From: Shinella sp. UYSO24
GTDB taxonomy: Bacteria; Pseudomonadota; Alphaproteobacteria; Rhizobiales; Rhizobiaceae
Length of the DNA stretch: 64,000 nucleotides
Reading direction: 5' to 3'
Assembly: GCA_902167985.1 (NCBI GenBank)
Contig: CABHNZ010000010.1
Coordinates: 62,001 to 126,000 of the forward strand
Below, piece after piece: positions 31,161 through 40,882 of this stretch. The translations under genes were made by a program, and so were the position numbers. Position 1 is the stretch's first letter, and every line of letters starts with the position of its first letter. A model generated the notes under the pieces. That model saw only the letters and a program-made list of their open reading frames with translations, was not told the origin of the DNA and did not search any database.

Positions 31161-32338
31161 TCAATCGCGGCCGCGATAGACGAAGTCGGGCGGCTCGGCG
31201 CGGCTGTCGGCTTCGGCCTGTTCGGTCAGAAGCGAGCGCAGCGGCGAGCGGATGCAGACGGGGTCGGTGGCCGAAGCATCGCCGGCCAGCGCCATCGCCT
31301 GGCAGCGGCATCCGCCGAAATCGATCGCCTTGCGATCGCAGGTCCGGCAGAGGTCCGGCATCCAGCTGTCGCCGCGATAGGCGTTGAAAGCCGCACCGTG
31401 ATACCAGATGTCTTCGAGGCTTTTGTCGCGCACCGTGTCGAAGGTGAGATGCGGGATGGTCTCGGCCGCGTGGCAGGGCAGGACCTTGCCCGAGGGCGTG
31501 ATGTTGAACCCGGTTCTTGCCCAGCCGCCCATGCAGGCCTTGGGATAGGATGCGTGGTGGTCGGCGCGACATAATCGATGACGATGATGCCTTCCAGCCG
31601 CCTGCGCGCCTCCGCCACGAAAGCATTGGCGCGCAAGAACTGCTCCCTCGTCGGCATCAGCGCCTGACGGTTCCTGTCTGCCCAGCCGTGGAACTGCACG
31701 GTGGCGATCTCGATGCGGCGCGCGCCGAGTTTCACGGCGAGATCGAGCATCTCGCCCATCTGGTCCATGTTCTGCTTGTGGCAGACGGCATTGACGGTCA
31801 GCGGAATACCGGCGGCATGGGTCCATTCGGCCACCGCGATCTTGCGGTCATAGCCGCCCTTGTAGCCACCCACCCGATCGGCAAGCTCCGGCGTGGCGCC
31901 CTGAATGGAAAGCTGAAGATGGTCGAGGCCCGCTTCGGAAAGCTCGGCAATGCGCTTTTCGGTGAGCCCGATGCCGGAGGTGATGAGATTGGTATAGAGC
32001 CCCGCCTTGGCGGCCGCCGCCGTCAGTTCCACAAGATCGCGGCGGGCGGCCGGCTCACCGCCGGAGAGATGCAGGTGCAAGACGCCGAGCGCTGCGGCCT
32101 GCCGGAACACCGCGATCCACTCCGCAGTCGAGAGCTCCGTCTTCACGCCCTCAAGCTCGAGCGGATTGGAGCAATAGGGACAGGCGAGCGGACAGCGATG
32201 CGTCAGCTCTGCCAGCATGGCGATCGGCGCGGGGATGCGGATGCGGCGGACAACGCCGTCCTTATCTGTCCATTCGCTTGTCGGCCGCTCCCGTGTTGGT
32301 TCTCGGCCTGCGCCCTTGATGCTCACATGCTCGTTCAC
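31161..32338 (-). CDS. pqqE: PqqA peptide cyclase PqqE (frameshifted)
   Basis: Radical SAM/SPASM enzyme that cross-links Glu and Tyr of PqqA, the first step of PQQ synthesis. About 392 residues after correction. The CxxxCxxC SAM cluster is Cys49, Cys53 and Cys56 (HRCPLACPYCSNP). After VIDYVAP the frame breaks near 31563-31565, where one base of a G/C run is missing. The next frame gives DHHASYPKACMGGWARTGFN and the auxiliary-cluster cysteines (LPCHAAE, CRTCDRKAIDFGGCRCQA). The ATG overlaps the pqqD stop as ATGA. Last gene of the pqq operon. Confidence 0.93.
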
Positions 32339-32634
32339 GGCTTCAACTCCAGCATCCGGCGCTTGGAAAATTCGTCGACGAAGCCGATCACGTCGGCGAG
32401 GACCTGATCTTTCGGCGCTTCGAATTTTTCCGCGAACTCGGCCGCGATCGCATCGAGACTGCGTTCGCCATCGAGCGCGTTGACGATCATTACGGCGATC
32501 TCGTCGAGTGCAAGCGCACGCTCCGGTGCCAGAAGCACGGTCTGGCCACGCACGGGATCTTCCCGCAGGCGCACACCGCGCGCCAGTTTTGCAATGGTGT
32601 CGCCCGTTACGGGCACGGCAGCCTGATCACTCAT
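32335..32634 (-). CDS. pqqD: PQQ biosynthesis peptide chaperone PqqD
   Basis: Intact 99-residue protein that binds PqqA and presents it to PqqE. Family-typical segments: KLARGVRLREDPVRGQTVLL, ALALDEIAVMIVNALDGERS and the C-terminal KRRMLEL. Overlaps pqqC and pqqE by 4 bases each (ATGA), consistent with coupled translation of the complex partners. Length is normal. Confidence 0.93.
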   Translation of the reverse strand: MSDQAAVPVTGDTIAKLARGVRLREDPVRGQTVLLAPERALALDEIAVMIVNALDGERSLDAIAAEFAEKFEAPKDQVLADVIGFVDEFSKRRMLELKP

Positions 32635-33470
32635 TCTGCCGCTCCCTTCATCTCCTGCTGCAACATCGCTTCCTTCAAGGCCGGCTGGTCGAGATCGCCG
32701 ATCACGCCTTGCCTGCCATCCCAGCCGCCGGGCGGCAGGAGGGCCGGCGAGACATAGGCGTGATGCAGCGCATCGAGCTGTGCCCAGAGCACGTCGGTCT
32801 TGAAGGTCAGCGCGGCCGCCGCCGCATCCTGCTTCTCCTTCGTGTCGGCATGGTCGAGCACGTAATTGAGGCCGAAGGCGACATCGACGGGGGCTTCATC
32901 GAGCCGCTTGCGGAAATAGGAAAGCGCCTCCTCGTTGGCGAAGGCATAATGTTCGATCAGCCCGGCAATGCGGTTCTTGTGGATCGCCGGCGCAAAAAGC
33001 TCGGTCAGCGAGGCGGCGACCGCATCGAGCATCGGCATGTCACGGACGAAGCGCACATAGGCATCGCAGGCAAAACGGGTGCCGGGAAGGACGCCGCGAT
33101 TGGAAGCAACGTAATCCGGATCGAGGCCGACGGCCTCGGCCAGCTTCAGCCAGCGACGGAGACCACCGCCTTCGCCAACGCCGCCGTCATGATCCTCGAT
33201 GCGCTTGCGCCAGGCGCGCCGGATGGCGGCATCCTCGCAGCGCGACATGAAGGCTGCATCCTTCACCGGAATCCGGCTCTGGTAGTAGAAACGGTTGATC
33301 ACCCAGGCACGCACCTGCGTGATATTGCAATGGCCACCATGCAGCATGCCGTGAAACGGATGCTTGTCGTGATAACGGGCGTCACCGATGGCGCGCAGTC
33401 TCGCTTCGAAATCGCTGCGGTTCTGCGGCTGGTTGGTTCGGGTCTGGTCGTTGAATGTTGCGTCAGTCAA
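32631..33470 (-). CDS. pqqC: Pyrroloquinoline-quinone synthase PqqC
   Basis: Cofactor-less oxidase for the final ring closure of PQQ, about 279 residues. Diagnostic blocks: RYHDKHPFHGMLHGGHCNIT, AWVINRFYYQSRIPVKDAAF, IEDHDGG and LNYVLDHADTKEKQDAA. I choose TTG 33470 as start: it gives MTDATFND, lies 7 bases after GGAG, and overlaps the pqqB stop by 8 bases. A longer frame would run deep into pqqB. Stop overlaps pqqD as ATGA. Confidence 0.92.
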   Translation of the reverse strand: MTDATFNDQTRTNQPQNRSDFEARLRAIGDARYHDKHPFHGMLHGGHCNITQVRAWVINRFYYQSRIPVKDAAFMSRCEDAAIRRAWRKRIEDHDGGVGEGGGLRRWLKLAEAVGLDPDYVASNRGVLPGTRFACDAYVRFVRDMPMLDAVAASLTELFAPAIHKNRIAGLIEHYAFANEEALSYFRKRLDEAPVDVAFGLNYVLDHADTKEKQDAAAAALTFKTDVLWAQLDALHHAYVSPALLPPGGWDGRQGVIGDLDQPALKEAMLQQEMKGAAE

Positions 33471-34368
33471 GGGAGATCTCCATGCCGTCATGCGCGACGG
33501 CCATTCCGGCCGCTTCGACGGCCGCCCGTTCCGGGCCATTGCGCCAGACGGGATTGGTGTTGTTGATGTGAACGTAGATGAGCCGGCCGATATCGAGAGA
33601 GGCGAGGCGCGCAAGGCTGCCGTCTTCTCCGGAAATCGCCATATGGCCCATGCGCTGTCCGGTCTTGATGCCGGTGCCTGCGGTGATCATCTCGTCGTCG
33701 GTAAAGACGGTGCCGTCGAAGAAGACGAGATCGGCGCCGCGGATGCGCTCGGTGAGCCAGTCCGGCAGGGTGGCGCAGCCGGGGATGTAATAGGCCCGCT
33801 TTTCTCCGGCGAGGAACTCGATGCCGATCGTCTGCTCGCCTTCAAGGCCAAGCTCGGGCTCGCCCTCTTCGAGGAAGAGCGCCACCTTGCCGGGAACGGC
33901 GAAGATGCGCGCCTCAACCCCCGCAAGTGGTTCGAACTGCTCGTCGAGACGGATTGTCCGCCGGCGCACATGATCAGGATCGAGAACCCGGAAGATGGGA
34001 TTGTCATCCAGCACCCGGCCAATGGCGGAGGTCGTGTACAGTGAAAAAGGCTGCTTTTCCCGCACGGTCAGCAGCCCACCGATATGATCGACATCGGCAT
34101 TGGTGATGACGATGCTTTCGATCGGGCTGTGGCGGAGCGCTTTCGGATGCAGGGCCGGCGTCTGAAGGATCTGCTGGCGGATGTCGGGCGAGGCATTGAA
34201 CACCGCCCAACGCTCGCCATCGACGCTGACGGCGAGCGACGATTGCGTCTGGGGTTTCAGCCCCGAAGACGGATCGCGCGCCGCGGCGCAATTGGCGCAA
34301 TTGCAGTTCCATTGCGGCAGCCCGCCGCCGGCCGCAGCGCCGAGAACGATGAACCGGAGGCTGGTCAT
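33463..34368 (-). CDS. pqqB: PQQ biosynthesis protein PqqB
   Basis: Intact 301-residue metallo-beta-lactamase-fold protein of the PQQ pathway, implicated in tyrosine hydroxylation of the cross-linked peptide. GAAAGGGLPQWNCNCANCAA carries the zinc-site cysteines (Cys22, Cys24, Cys27). NADVDHIGGLL is the characteristic modified MBL motif, and the end has VYVHINNTNPVWRNGPER. The ATG overlaps the yceI stop by ATGA, which ties the YceI protein to the operon. Confidence 0.93.
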   Translation of the reverse strand: MTSLRFIVLGAAAGGGLPQWNCNCANCAAARDPSSGLKPQTQSSLAVSVDGERWAVFNASPDIRQQILQTPALHPKALRHSPIESIVITNADVDHIGGLLTVREKQPFSLYTTSAIGRVLDDNPIFRVLDPDHVRRRTIRLDEQFEPLAGVEARIFAVPGKVALFLEEGEPELGLEGEQTIGIEFLAGEKRAYYIPGCATLPDWLTERIRGADLVFFDGTVFTDDEMITAGTGIKTGQRMGHMAISGEDGSLARLASLDIGRLIYVHINNTNPVWRNGPERAAVEAAGMAVAHDGMEISLD

Positions 34369-35042
34369 TGCGCGGGCTTCCCGTTTCCGGGCCTGGTTTC
34401 ATCTGGACCGGCCGCCGCTCTGGACGGCTGGAGTTCCGTTTCGATGATGACGGTCACGTCGTCGCCGACCGACTTGATTTTTGGCGCGAGGCCCCATTCG
34501 CTGCGCTTGAAGATCAGTTCGGCGGAAAAGCCGATCTTCGGGCGATCGACGGCCGGCTGGCGTGCCATGGAGCCGTTGAAGGTGACATTCATGACGGCAG
34601 GATGCGTTTCGCCACGAAATGTCAGATCACCGGCGACGGTGCCGTGATGCGTATCGGTGATTCTGACCTCTTTCGAGACGAAGCGGATCGGCTTGCCCCC
34701 TAAAAACCGCTCTTCGGTGCCGATCTCCTTGTCGAAATCCTCCCTTTCCGGGAAGGGGAAATTCGTCTGCACGGACAAGGGGTCGATGGTGGCGATGACC
34801 GAGGATGCTTCGGGATGCCCGGCATTCCAGTTGAGCTCCGCCGTCATGCGGGTAAAGCGGGCGGTATAGTTGGAAAGCCCGAGATGATTGACCTTCCAGA
34901 TGACGCTCGAATGCGCGGGGTCGGACATATAGGTGCCGGAGGGGGCGGGCTCGTTATTGTCTGCAGCGGCCCAGACGGCGCTGGAAAACATCGTGGCTGC
35001 CGCAACAAGCGACAGAGAGAGCCGGTTCAAGGACATTGTCAT
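34365..35042 (-). CDS. YceI-family periplasmic lipid-binding protein inside the pqq operon
   Basis: Intact 225-residue exported protein. Signal peptide MTMSLNRLSLSLVAAATMFS, cleaved near VWA|AADNNEP. YceI lipocalin-like beta-barrel signatures: SDPAHSSVIWKVNHLGLSNY, ITDTHHGTVAGDLTFRGETH, PKIGFSAELIFKRSEWGL. YceI proteins bind amphiphiles or isoprenoids. It sits between pqqA and pqqB and overlaps pqqB by 4 bases (ATGA), so it is co-translated with the pathway. Possible roles are handling of PQQ in the periplasm or a link to ubiquinone used by the dehydrogenase; both are inference. Confidence 0.85.
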   Translation of the reverse strand: MTMSLNRLSLSLVAAATMFSSAVWAAADNNEPAPSGTYMSDPAHSSVIWKVNHLGLSNYTARFTRMTAELNWNAGHPEASSVIATIDPLSVQTNFPFPEREDFDKEIGTEERFLGGKPIRFVSKEVRITDTHHGTVAGDLTFRGETHPAVMNVTFNGSMARQPAVDRPKIGFSAELIFKRSEWGLAPKIKSVGDDVTVIIETELQPSRAAAGPDETRPGNGKPAQ

Positions 35043-35347
35043 TCGCTTTCAATTCACGGTCTGCGCGCAAGGCATGCGCGGCGTCGCATGGGCCACCGGG
35101 GGCCACCGGGGGCACGCGGGGCACGGCGTAGCGGGTCGTCCCGGCGCCGGCAGTCGCGCATGCGCGATTTCGTCTTTTCTCTCCCCGAGTGAAGGCTGTG
35201 GGGAGGCGTGGCTCCGGTCATCCTGAGTGGCGAGCGGGAGCGGCATGGTTCCGATAGTGCCGGCGGCATCGGTATCGATGCGTGTCGCGATCGACCCACA
35301 ACATGGTGCCGCCGGCGGATTTGGCTTCGGTCCGTCAGGACTGATCC
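35043..35347 (-). other. 305-base gap between pqqA and yceI
   Basis: No coding sequence supported. It contains a short tandem repeat near 35091-35120 (GGCCACCGGG twice, then degenerate copies) and a long-range inverted repeat at 35259-35316. The gap splits the short, presumably abundant pqqA message from the rest of the operon and may hold an attenuator or internal promoter. Confidence 0.5.
35259..35316 (-). other. Inverted repeat downstream of pqqA
   Basis: GCCGGCGGCA (35259-35268) and TGCCGCCGGC (35307-35316) are perfect 10-bp arms with a 38-base middle, starting 31 bases after the pqqA stop on the minus strand. It may stabilise pqqA RNA or reduce read-through into yceI-pqqB. No T-run seen. 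Confidence 0.42.
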
Positions 35348-35443
35348 TTAGAACAGGATCGGCTCATCGCCATCCGGCGGTGCGTAGCGGTTGATTTCCA
35401 TTCCGCAGCTGACTTCGGTGAATTTCGGTGCAGACCATTTCAT
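35348..35443 (-). CDS. pqqA: PQQ precursor peptide PqqA
   Basis: A 31-residue peptide, beginning MKWSAPKFTEVSCGMEINRY. Glu16 and Tyr20, spaced E-x3-Y, are the residues cross-linked and excised to make PQQ. The M-K-W start and G-M-E block are typical. ATG 35443 follows a strong AAGGAG with 7-base spacing, consistent with high expression. Same strand as, and downstream of, gcd. Confidence 0.95.
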   Translation of the reverse strand: MKWSAPKFTEVSCGMEINRYAPPDGDEPILF

Positions 35444-35563
35444 GGTTTTACTCCTTGCAATGGCGGCGTGGCCGCCGGCTGGATTTTGAGTGCCGCTGCC
35501 ATTCGGCGAGCCGGCGCTCACGAACAAGCCAGTGCCGGGCACGGCTTGAACCTCTTTGCGGCG

Positions 35564-35587
35564 ATCCGGGGCTGACGCGCCCCGGAT
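35564..35587 (-). terminator. Stem-loop after gcd
   Basis: ATCCGGGGC (35564-35572) and GCCCCGGAT (35579-35587) form a perfect 9-bp GC-rich stem with a 6-base loop, 20 bases downstream of the gcd stop on the minus strand. No U-tract. It probably marks the gcd mRNA 3' end, so pqqA may have its own promoter in 35444-35560. Confidence 0.6.
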
Positions 35588-35606
35588 GCCTCGTCATTGC
35601 CTGTCT

Positions 35607-38032
35607 TTACTTCGGCAGGGCGTAGGCGATCACGTAATCGCCGCGGTCGGGCGACTGGCGGCCGCCGCCGGCCGAGATCAGGATGTACTGCTTGCCGGTC
35701 TTCGGCGATTTGTAGGACATCGGGCCGCCCTGGCTGCCAACCGGCAGGCGGGCCTTCCAGACTTCCTTGCCGGTCTGCGAATCGAAGGCGCGCAGGTAGT
35801 AGTCCTGGGTGCCGGCGATGAAGACCAGGCCGCCCTGGGTGGCGAGCGTGCCACCAAGCGTCGGCATGCCGATCGGCATGGGCATCATCATCTTGATGCC
35901 GAACGGACCGGTATCCTGCACGGTGCCGACAGGAACCTGCCACTTGATCTTCTGCGTCTTCATGTCGATCGCCGTCAGCGAGCCGAAAGGCGGCTTCTGG
36001 CAGGGGATCTGGAGAGCAGAGAGGAAGCGGTCCTTCTTGACGGCGTAAGGCGTGCCCTTCATCGGGACGAGGCCCATGCCGGTATTGACCGCTTCACCGC
36101 CGTTCGACACCTTGTCGCTCGGTGCAGCTTCGACCATCTGGCTCCAGAGGCCGAGACGCATGTCGTTGACGAAGATCGTGTTCGTCGTCGGGTCGGTCGA
36201 GAGACCACCCCAGTTCATGCCACCGAGCGAACCCGGGAAGCTGAGCGAGACAGTCGTGTCGGGCGCCGTGTAGAGGCCGTCGTAACGCATGCTCTTGAAG
36301 GAGATGCGGCACAGCAGCTGGTCGAACGGAGTTGCACCCCACATGTCGCTTTCGGTCATCGTTTCCGAACCGATCTGCGGCATGCCGACGGATTTCGGCT
36401 GGGTGGGCGAGTAAGGCTCGTTCGGAATGTTGCCGGGCTTGACCGGAACTTCCTCGACCTTGGTCAGCGGCTGGCCGGTGGCGCGGTCGAGCACGTAGAT
36501 CTGACCGGCCTTGGTGCCGAAGACGAGAGCCGGAACGGTTGTGCCGTCAGCCTTGGGGAAGTCGATGAACGACGGCTGCATCGGGATGTCGAAGTCCCAC
36601 AGGTCGTTATGGACGGTCTGGTAGTGCCACTTTTCGGCGCCGGTCGTGCCGTCGAGCGCCAGCATGGACGCGCCATACTTGTGCTGGAGGGCTGTGCGCG
36701 GCACGCCGTAAAGGTCAACCGACGGGCTGCCCATGGGCAGGAACACGGTGTTGGAAGCCGGATCGTAGGAGACCGGAGCCCAGTTGTTCGGGGTCGAACG
36801 GGCATAGGTCTTGCCGTCCGTCGGCAGCTTGTGATCTTCCGGATTGCCCGGATCGAATGCCCAGCGCATCTGGCCGGTGATCACGTCGAAGCCGCGCATG
36901 ACGCCGCCCGGCATGTCGACCTGGACGTTGTCGGCGATACGGCCGCCGACGACGACGGTGGTGCCGGCAAGCGTCGGAGCGGATGTCAGAACATATTGCG
37001 GATCGGGCGCATTGCCCATGCCGGCCTTCAGGTCGACGTGGCCGTTATTGCCGAAATCGGCGCACAGCTTGCCGGTGTCGGCATCGATCGCGATCAGTTC
37101 TGCGGTGATCGTGTTCATCAGGATGCGGCGCTGGCAGGCGGCACCCGGCGCGACGACGGCCGGAACGACCGGGGTCGAATTCGGCACGGTCGGCTGGGTG
37201 AGAGCCTGGGTCGCATCGAAATAGGCAAGGCCGCGGCAACGCATCCAGACCGACGACTTGAAGAACAGGCCGGCATTCCAGATCTGCTTGCCGGTATCGG
37301 CATCGATCGCGATGACATTGTTGTGCGGGGTGCAGACAAACACCTTGTCGCCAACCTGCAGCGGGGTTTCCTGGTCTTCCGCGCCGTTACCGTCGCTGAT
37401 CGGCGTGTCGCCGGTGTGGAAGGTCCAGGCGACCGTCAGGTTCTTGACGTTGTCGCGGGTGATCTTGTCCAGCGCCACGAAGCGTGAGCCGCCCGGCGTA
37501 TTGCCATAGGCTTCCCAGTTTTTCTGTTCCTTGGCCGGATCGACCGGAACGAGCGGCTGCTCGGTGCCGGTGAAGGCGACCGTCGGATGCGGCACGAACA
37601 TGCCGGCAATCGCGGCGACCGAGCCGAGGCCGAGAATGGCGGCAACGACGAAGGACGGGATATAGGCGGGGCTGCGGCCTGCGGCCAGACGAAGGACCGG
37701 ATAGTCGCGGCAACCACGGCTGCGCCGATGCTGAAGGCGAGGAGACGCGACAGAAGCGGCCAGAAGACGAAGCCGGCATCGGAAATTGCCCAGATGGCGG
37801 TGCCGATGGTGACAAGCCCGAACAGCAATGCGCCGACCGGCTTGCGGATAGCGACGAGCACACCTGACGCGATGACGAGAATACCGGTGATCAGGAAGTA
37901 CCAGCTACCGCCGAGTGTGACGAGTTTGGCGCCGCCGATGGCGAAGAACAGCCCGGCAGCGACGAGGACGACGCCCAGAACGATCAGCCAGAGCTTGGCT
38001 ATCGTTGACGAGGCGCTTGTGGGGGTGGACAT
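35607..38032 (-). CDS. gcd: Membrane-bound PQQ-dependent glucose dehydrogenase (frameshifted)
   Basis: Periplasm-facing quinoprotein that oxidises glucose to gluconolactone and passes electrons to ubiquinone. About 808 residues. The N-terminus has five membrane segments within residues 10-150 (IAKLWLIVLGVVLVAAGLFF onward). Near 37687-37690 one base is missing. The next frame gives AAGRSPAYIPSFVVAAILGL and the beta-propeller, with NWEAYGNTPGGSRFVALDKI, TPLQVGDKVFVCTPHNNVIA, KWHYQTVHNDLWDFDIPMQP and GGMNWGGLSTDPTTNTIFVN. It carries the DLWD and NW motifs of PQQ glucose/quinate dehydrogenases; strong overall similarity favours glucose. Immediately upstream of pqqA. Confidence 0.9.
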
Positions 38033-38508
38033 GAGTATTTCAACTCCGCTTTTTGTTATGACCGGAAAGACGGCTGAAAAGCAGGGTTTTGCACTGGACA
38101 GTGTGAGGCAAAGCGAAGCCGGTCATCGTCGTTCTCGATCGAACGAACGCCATCGGTCCGGATTGATAGGGCGGATCGGGAGCGTTCACGAATTCCAACC
38201 GCCGCGCCCCTCCCGTCGCGTGACGGTCACGGGCCTTGTGAGCCCGTGGCCGCGGTATAATGCCACCTGCGTCATTCTGGCAAGTCACAAACGAACTATT
38301 CCGTACAAAATATGTTGGATGCAAACTTTAAGTTACCCTATGCAATTTCTGACTGTATGGATGAAGGTCCGTCGATGGGGGCAACGGTCGTGCCGATGAC
38401 GCTGGCACGCAGGGAATAGAGCGCTATGGCGTGCTGCGCAGATGACCCTTGCCGGACCTGCAGGGCGCAGGTCGGGCAAGGGCGCGATGGGTAACGATCG
38501 CCGAATGG
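38033..38508. other. 476-base gap upstream of gcd
   Basis: No supported gene. The part from 38285 to 38350 is clearly AT-richer than the surroundings (around ACAAAATATGTTGGATGCAA) and is a plausible promoter region for gcd, which starts at 38032 on the minus strand. A possible 94-codon minus-strand frame here has no convincing start or composition. Confidence 0.4.
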
Positions 38509-39577
38509 TCAGTCCGGCTTCACAGATGCTGCGGAATAATTGGCCGGCACCCAGAAGAAGTGGCCATCTCTTGCCACGACATGGCCAAGACCCGGAAACG
38601 AGATATGGGCAGCGCCGATCCAGTAGCCCTTGCGGGCGGCATCCGCATAGATCTTCGTGCGCTCGGCTTCGGCCTCTGCCGGATCGCTGTCATAGGCGAC
38701 GGTGACGGCTGGATCGGGGAATTGCACCGGTGCGACATGCACGACATCACCCCACAGAAGCAGTTTCTGCCCCTCGCTTTCGACCGCAAAGAAGCTGTGA
38801 CCCGGTGTGTGGCCGGGGCTCGCTATGGCGCGGATACCCGGATCAAGCGGCTCATCATAGGTGAATGCCTTGAAGCGCCCGGCCTTGATATAGGGCTCCA
38901 GCGATTGCCGGTCTCCGTCGAACATCGATTTCAGGAGGGCAGGGGCGGCATTCTCATGGGCAGTGCTCAGCCAGTAAACCGCATCGACCTGGCTGACGCG
39001 GATGATGGCGTTGGGAAAGGCGATCTTTCCGTTCGGCGCAATGCCGCCCACATGGTCCGCATGCAGATGCGTCAGCAGAACCTCGTCGACCTCTTCTGGC
39101 GTATAGCCGGCGGCCCGCAGATTATCGAGAAGATGGCCGCAGCAGTTGCCATAGAGGCTTCCCGCGCCACTATCGATCAGGATGAGCTTCGATCCCGTAT
39201 TGATGAGAAAGGCGTTGATCGATCCTTCGACGGGAACCGCCAGCTTCTCCTCGGCCAGAAGCGCATCGGCCTCGCCGGGATTTGCCACGTCGAGCGGGAT
39301 GCTGGTGTCGCTGCCTGAAACGGTCTTGGTCAGAACCCTGTGTACGGGGAAGGCATGCGTGCCATCGGAAAGGGCGGTGATCTCGAATTTCCCCAGGGCC
39401 ATACGGTAATAGCCCGGCGCCGGGTGCCGACGGCAGGGGCTTTCGCCAGGCCGGGCCGGCCAGAAGCGAGGCGCCGAGAAGGGCGATGGCGGACAAGAGC
39501 AGGCGAGGCCCTTTCGACCTGAACCGGCTCGCGGCCGGTCTGGTATCGGTGGAGATTGAATAGGCAGCGTTACGCAT
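38509..39577 (-). CDS. Exported MBL-fold hydrolase, methyl-parathion-hydrolase-like (two frameshifts)
   Basis: About 356 residues after correction. The signal peptide is LLLSAIALLGASLLAGPALA. Two single-base losses near 39450 and 39427 separate signal, AKAPAVGTQAPGYYR and MALGKFEITALSDGTHAFPV. The catalytic motif is LLTHLHADHVGGI (HxHxDH), with GHTPGHSFFAVESEGQKLLL, DVVHVAPVQFPDPAVTVAYD and AHISFPGLGHV. Block by block it resembles methyl parathion hydrolase and related exported lactonase/esterase MBL proteins: LSDGT near the start, VQFxDPxVT, HxSFPGxGH. True substrate unknown; a lactone is as likely as a phosphotriester. Downstream of an MFS gene and another MBL gene. Confidence 0.8.
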
Positions 39578-39672
39578 GGCTATACCTTTCTTTTGGACAT
39601 GCAGGATGGTTAGCCGCCCCGCGAGGGGGCGGCTTGACGAAACTGGCCGGGACGGAGGGTGGTTTTGGACGA

Positions 39673-40882
39673 TCAGGCGGTGTTGCGGCGGGAGGTCGAA
39701 GCGCCGGTGCGCCGTCTCAGTTCGACGAAGAGCAGCGTCAGCAGGGCGAGGACCACGATGACCGCAATGCCGGTATCGATGGCCGCCCGCAGGCCGAGTG
39801 CCGTGGCGATCTTGCCGAGAGCCAGCGCGAGGACGGCCTGCGCGAGATAGGCCACCAGGAAGAGCGCCGACAGTGTTGCGCCACGATGGGTCACGGGCGC
39901 CTCGGCATTGATCAGCGAAAGGCCGCCGAGAAGCAGCATGCTATAGGCAGCGCCACCGCTCAGCTGTGCCAGCATGTAGAGCGCCAGCGATTGCTCCGCC
40001 GAGGCAATCGCAAGCGATGCGACGGAGAGCAGCGACAGGATGACCGCACTATGCAGGACACGCGCATACGGCATCTGCCGCGTCACCGTCGTTGCGAGGA
40101 ACAGCGCCAGCGCAAAGATGGCGATGGTGCTGCCGTTGACGAGTGCATTCGACGAGGCAATGACATCCTTGGCGACCTGGCGCCGAGAGACAGTGTCATG
40201 GCGCCCAGCACATAGGAGCTCGTCACGGCGACCGTGGCCGTGACGAATGTGAGCAGCATGCCGTTCGGGATGGACGGCCGGCTCGGCCGCCAGCGGCCGG
40301 CGGCATGCCGGACGGTGAAATTCGGCAGCCGCCATGTCGCGGCGATCAGGCCGAGAAGCACGATCGTCAGCACTGCGAAATTCAGCCGCGTCGGCAAAGG
40401 CGCATACTGGATGAGTGCCCCGCCGATCAGGGCGGCGGCCATCATGCCGATGGCCTGCGCGGCGGCGGTAGCGCCGCCGGCAGCGTTTGCCTTGCCGGCG
40501 GGGCTGAACTCGACCACGGCCGCAGCGGATGGGCCGGCCGACAGGCCGACGCGATCCCCATGAAAGCCCGCCCGACGAGAACCCAAGCGACATCCGGCGC
40601 CACGGTGAACAGAAGCGAGCCGATGGCGGAGGCGACGAGGCCGAGCAGCATGGTTTCACGCCGGCCGATGAAATCGGAGAGATTGCCGAAGACGACGAGC
40701 GTTGCGACGACGAGGATCGGGTAGACGGCGAAGATCGATGTCGTGGTGAAGGTCGACAGGTGCCATTCGTCTGCGTAGAGCGGATAGGTCAGGACCGGCG
40801 CCGCACTCGTCCAGATCGTATGGGCGACCACGGCTGCCGCGGTATAATAGCTTGCGCGCCGGCCGAGAACTCTCCGCGTCAT
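39673..40882 (-). CDS. MFS transporter (two frameshifts)
   Basis: Twelve-segment major facilitator protein, about 403 residues after correction. The first frame gives MTRRVLGRRASYYTAAAVVA and the MFS loop motif GNLSDFIGRRETMLLG. A break near 40553 leads to VGLSAGPSAAAVVEFSPAGK. A second near 40181 leads to QVAKDVIASSNALVNGSTIA and the C-terminal half. Each is one missing base. The ATG overlaps the stop of the second MBL gene as ATGA, so the two are translationally coupled. Likely drug/metabolite efflux or uptake; substrate not visible. Confidence 0.8.

Noticed and set aside
35091..35120. Short GC-rich tandem repeat as a possible mobile or satellite element
   Set aside because: Only two clean 10-base units with degenerate copies; too short to be more than local slippage.
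35556..37487. 643-codon plus-strand open frame
   Set aside because: Antisense to gcd; no signal or domain.
38040..38324. 94-codon minus-strand frame upstream of gcd
   Set aside because: No ribosome-binding site or family signature, and it lies in the presumed gcd promoter region.
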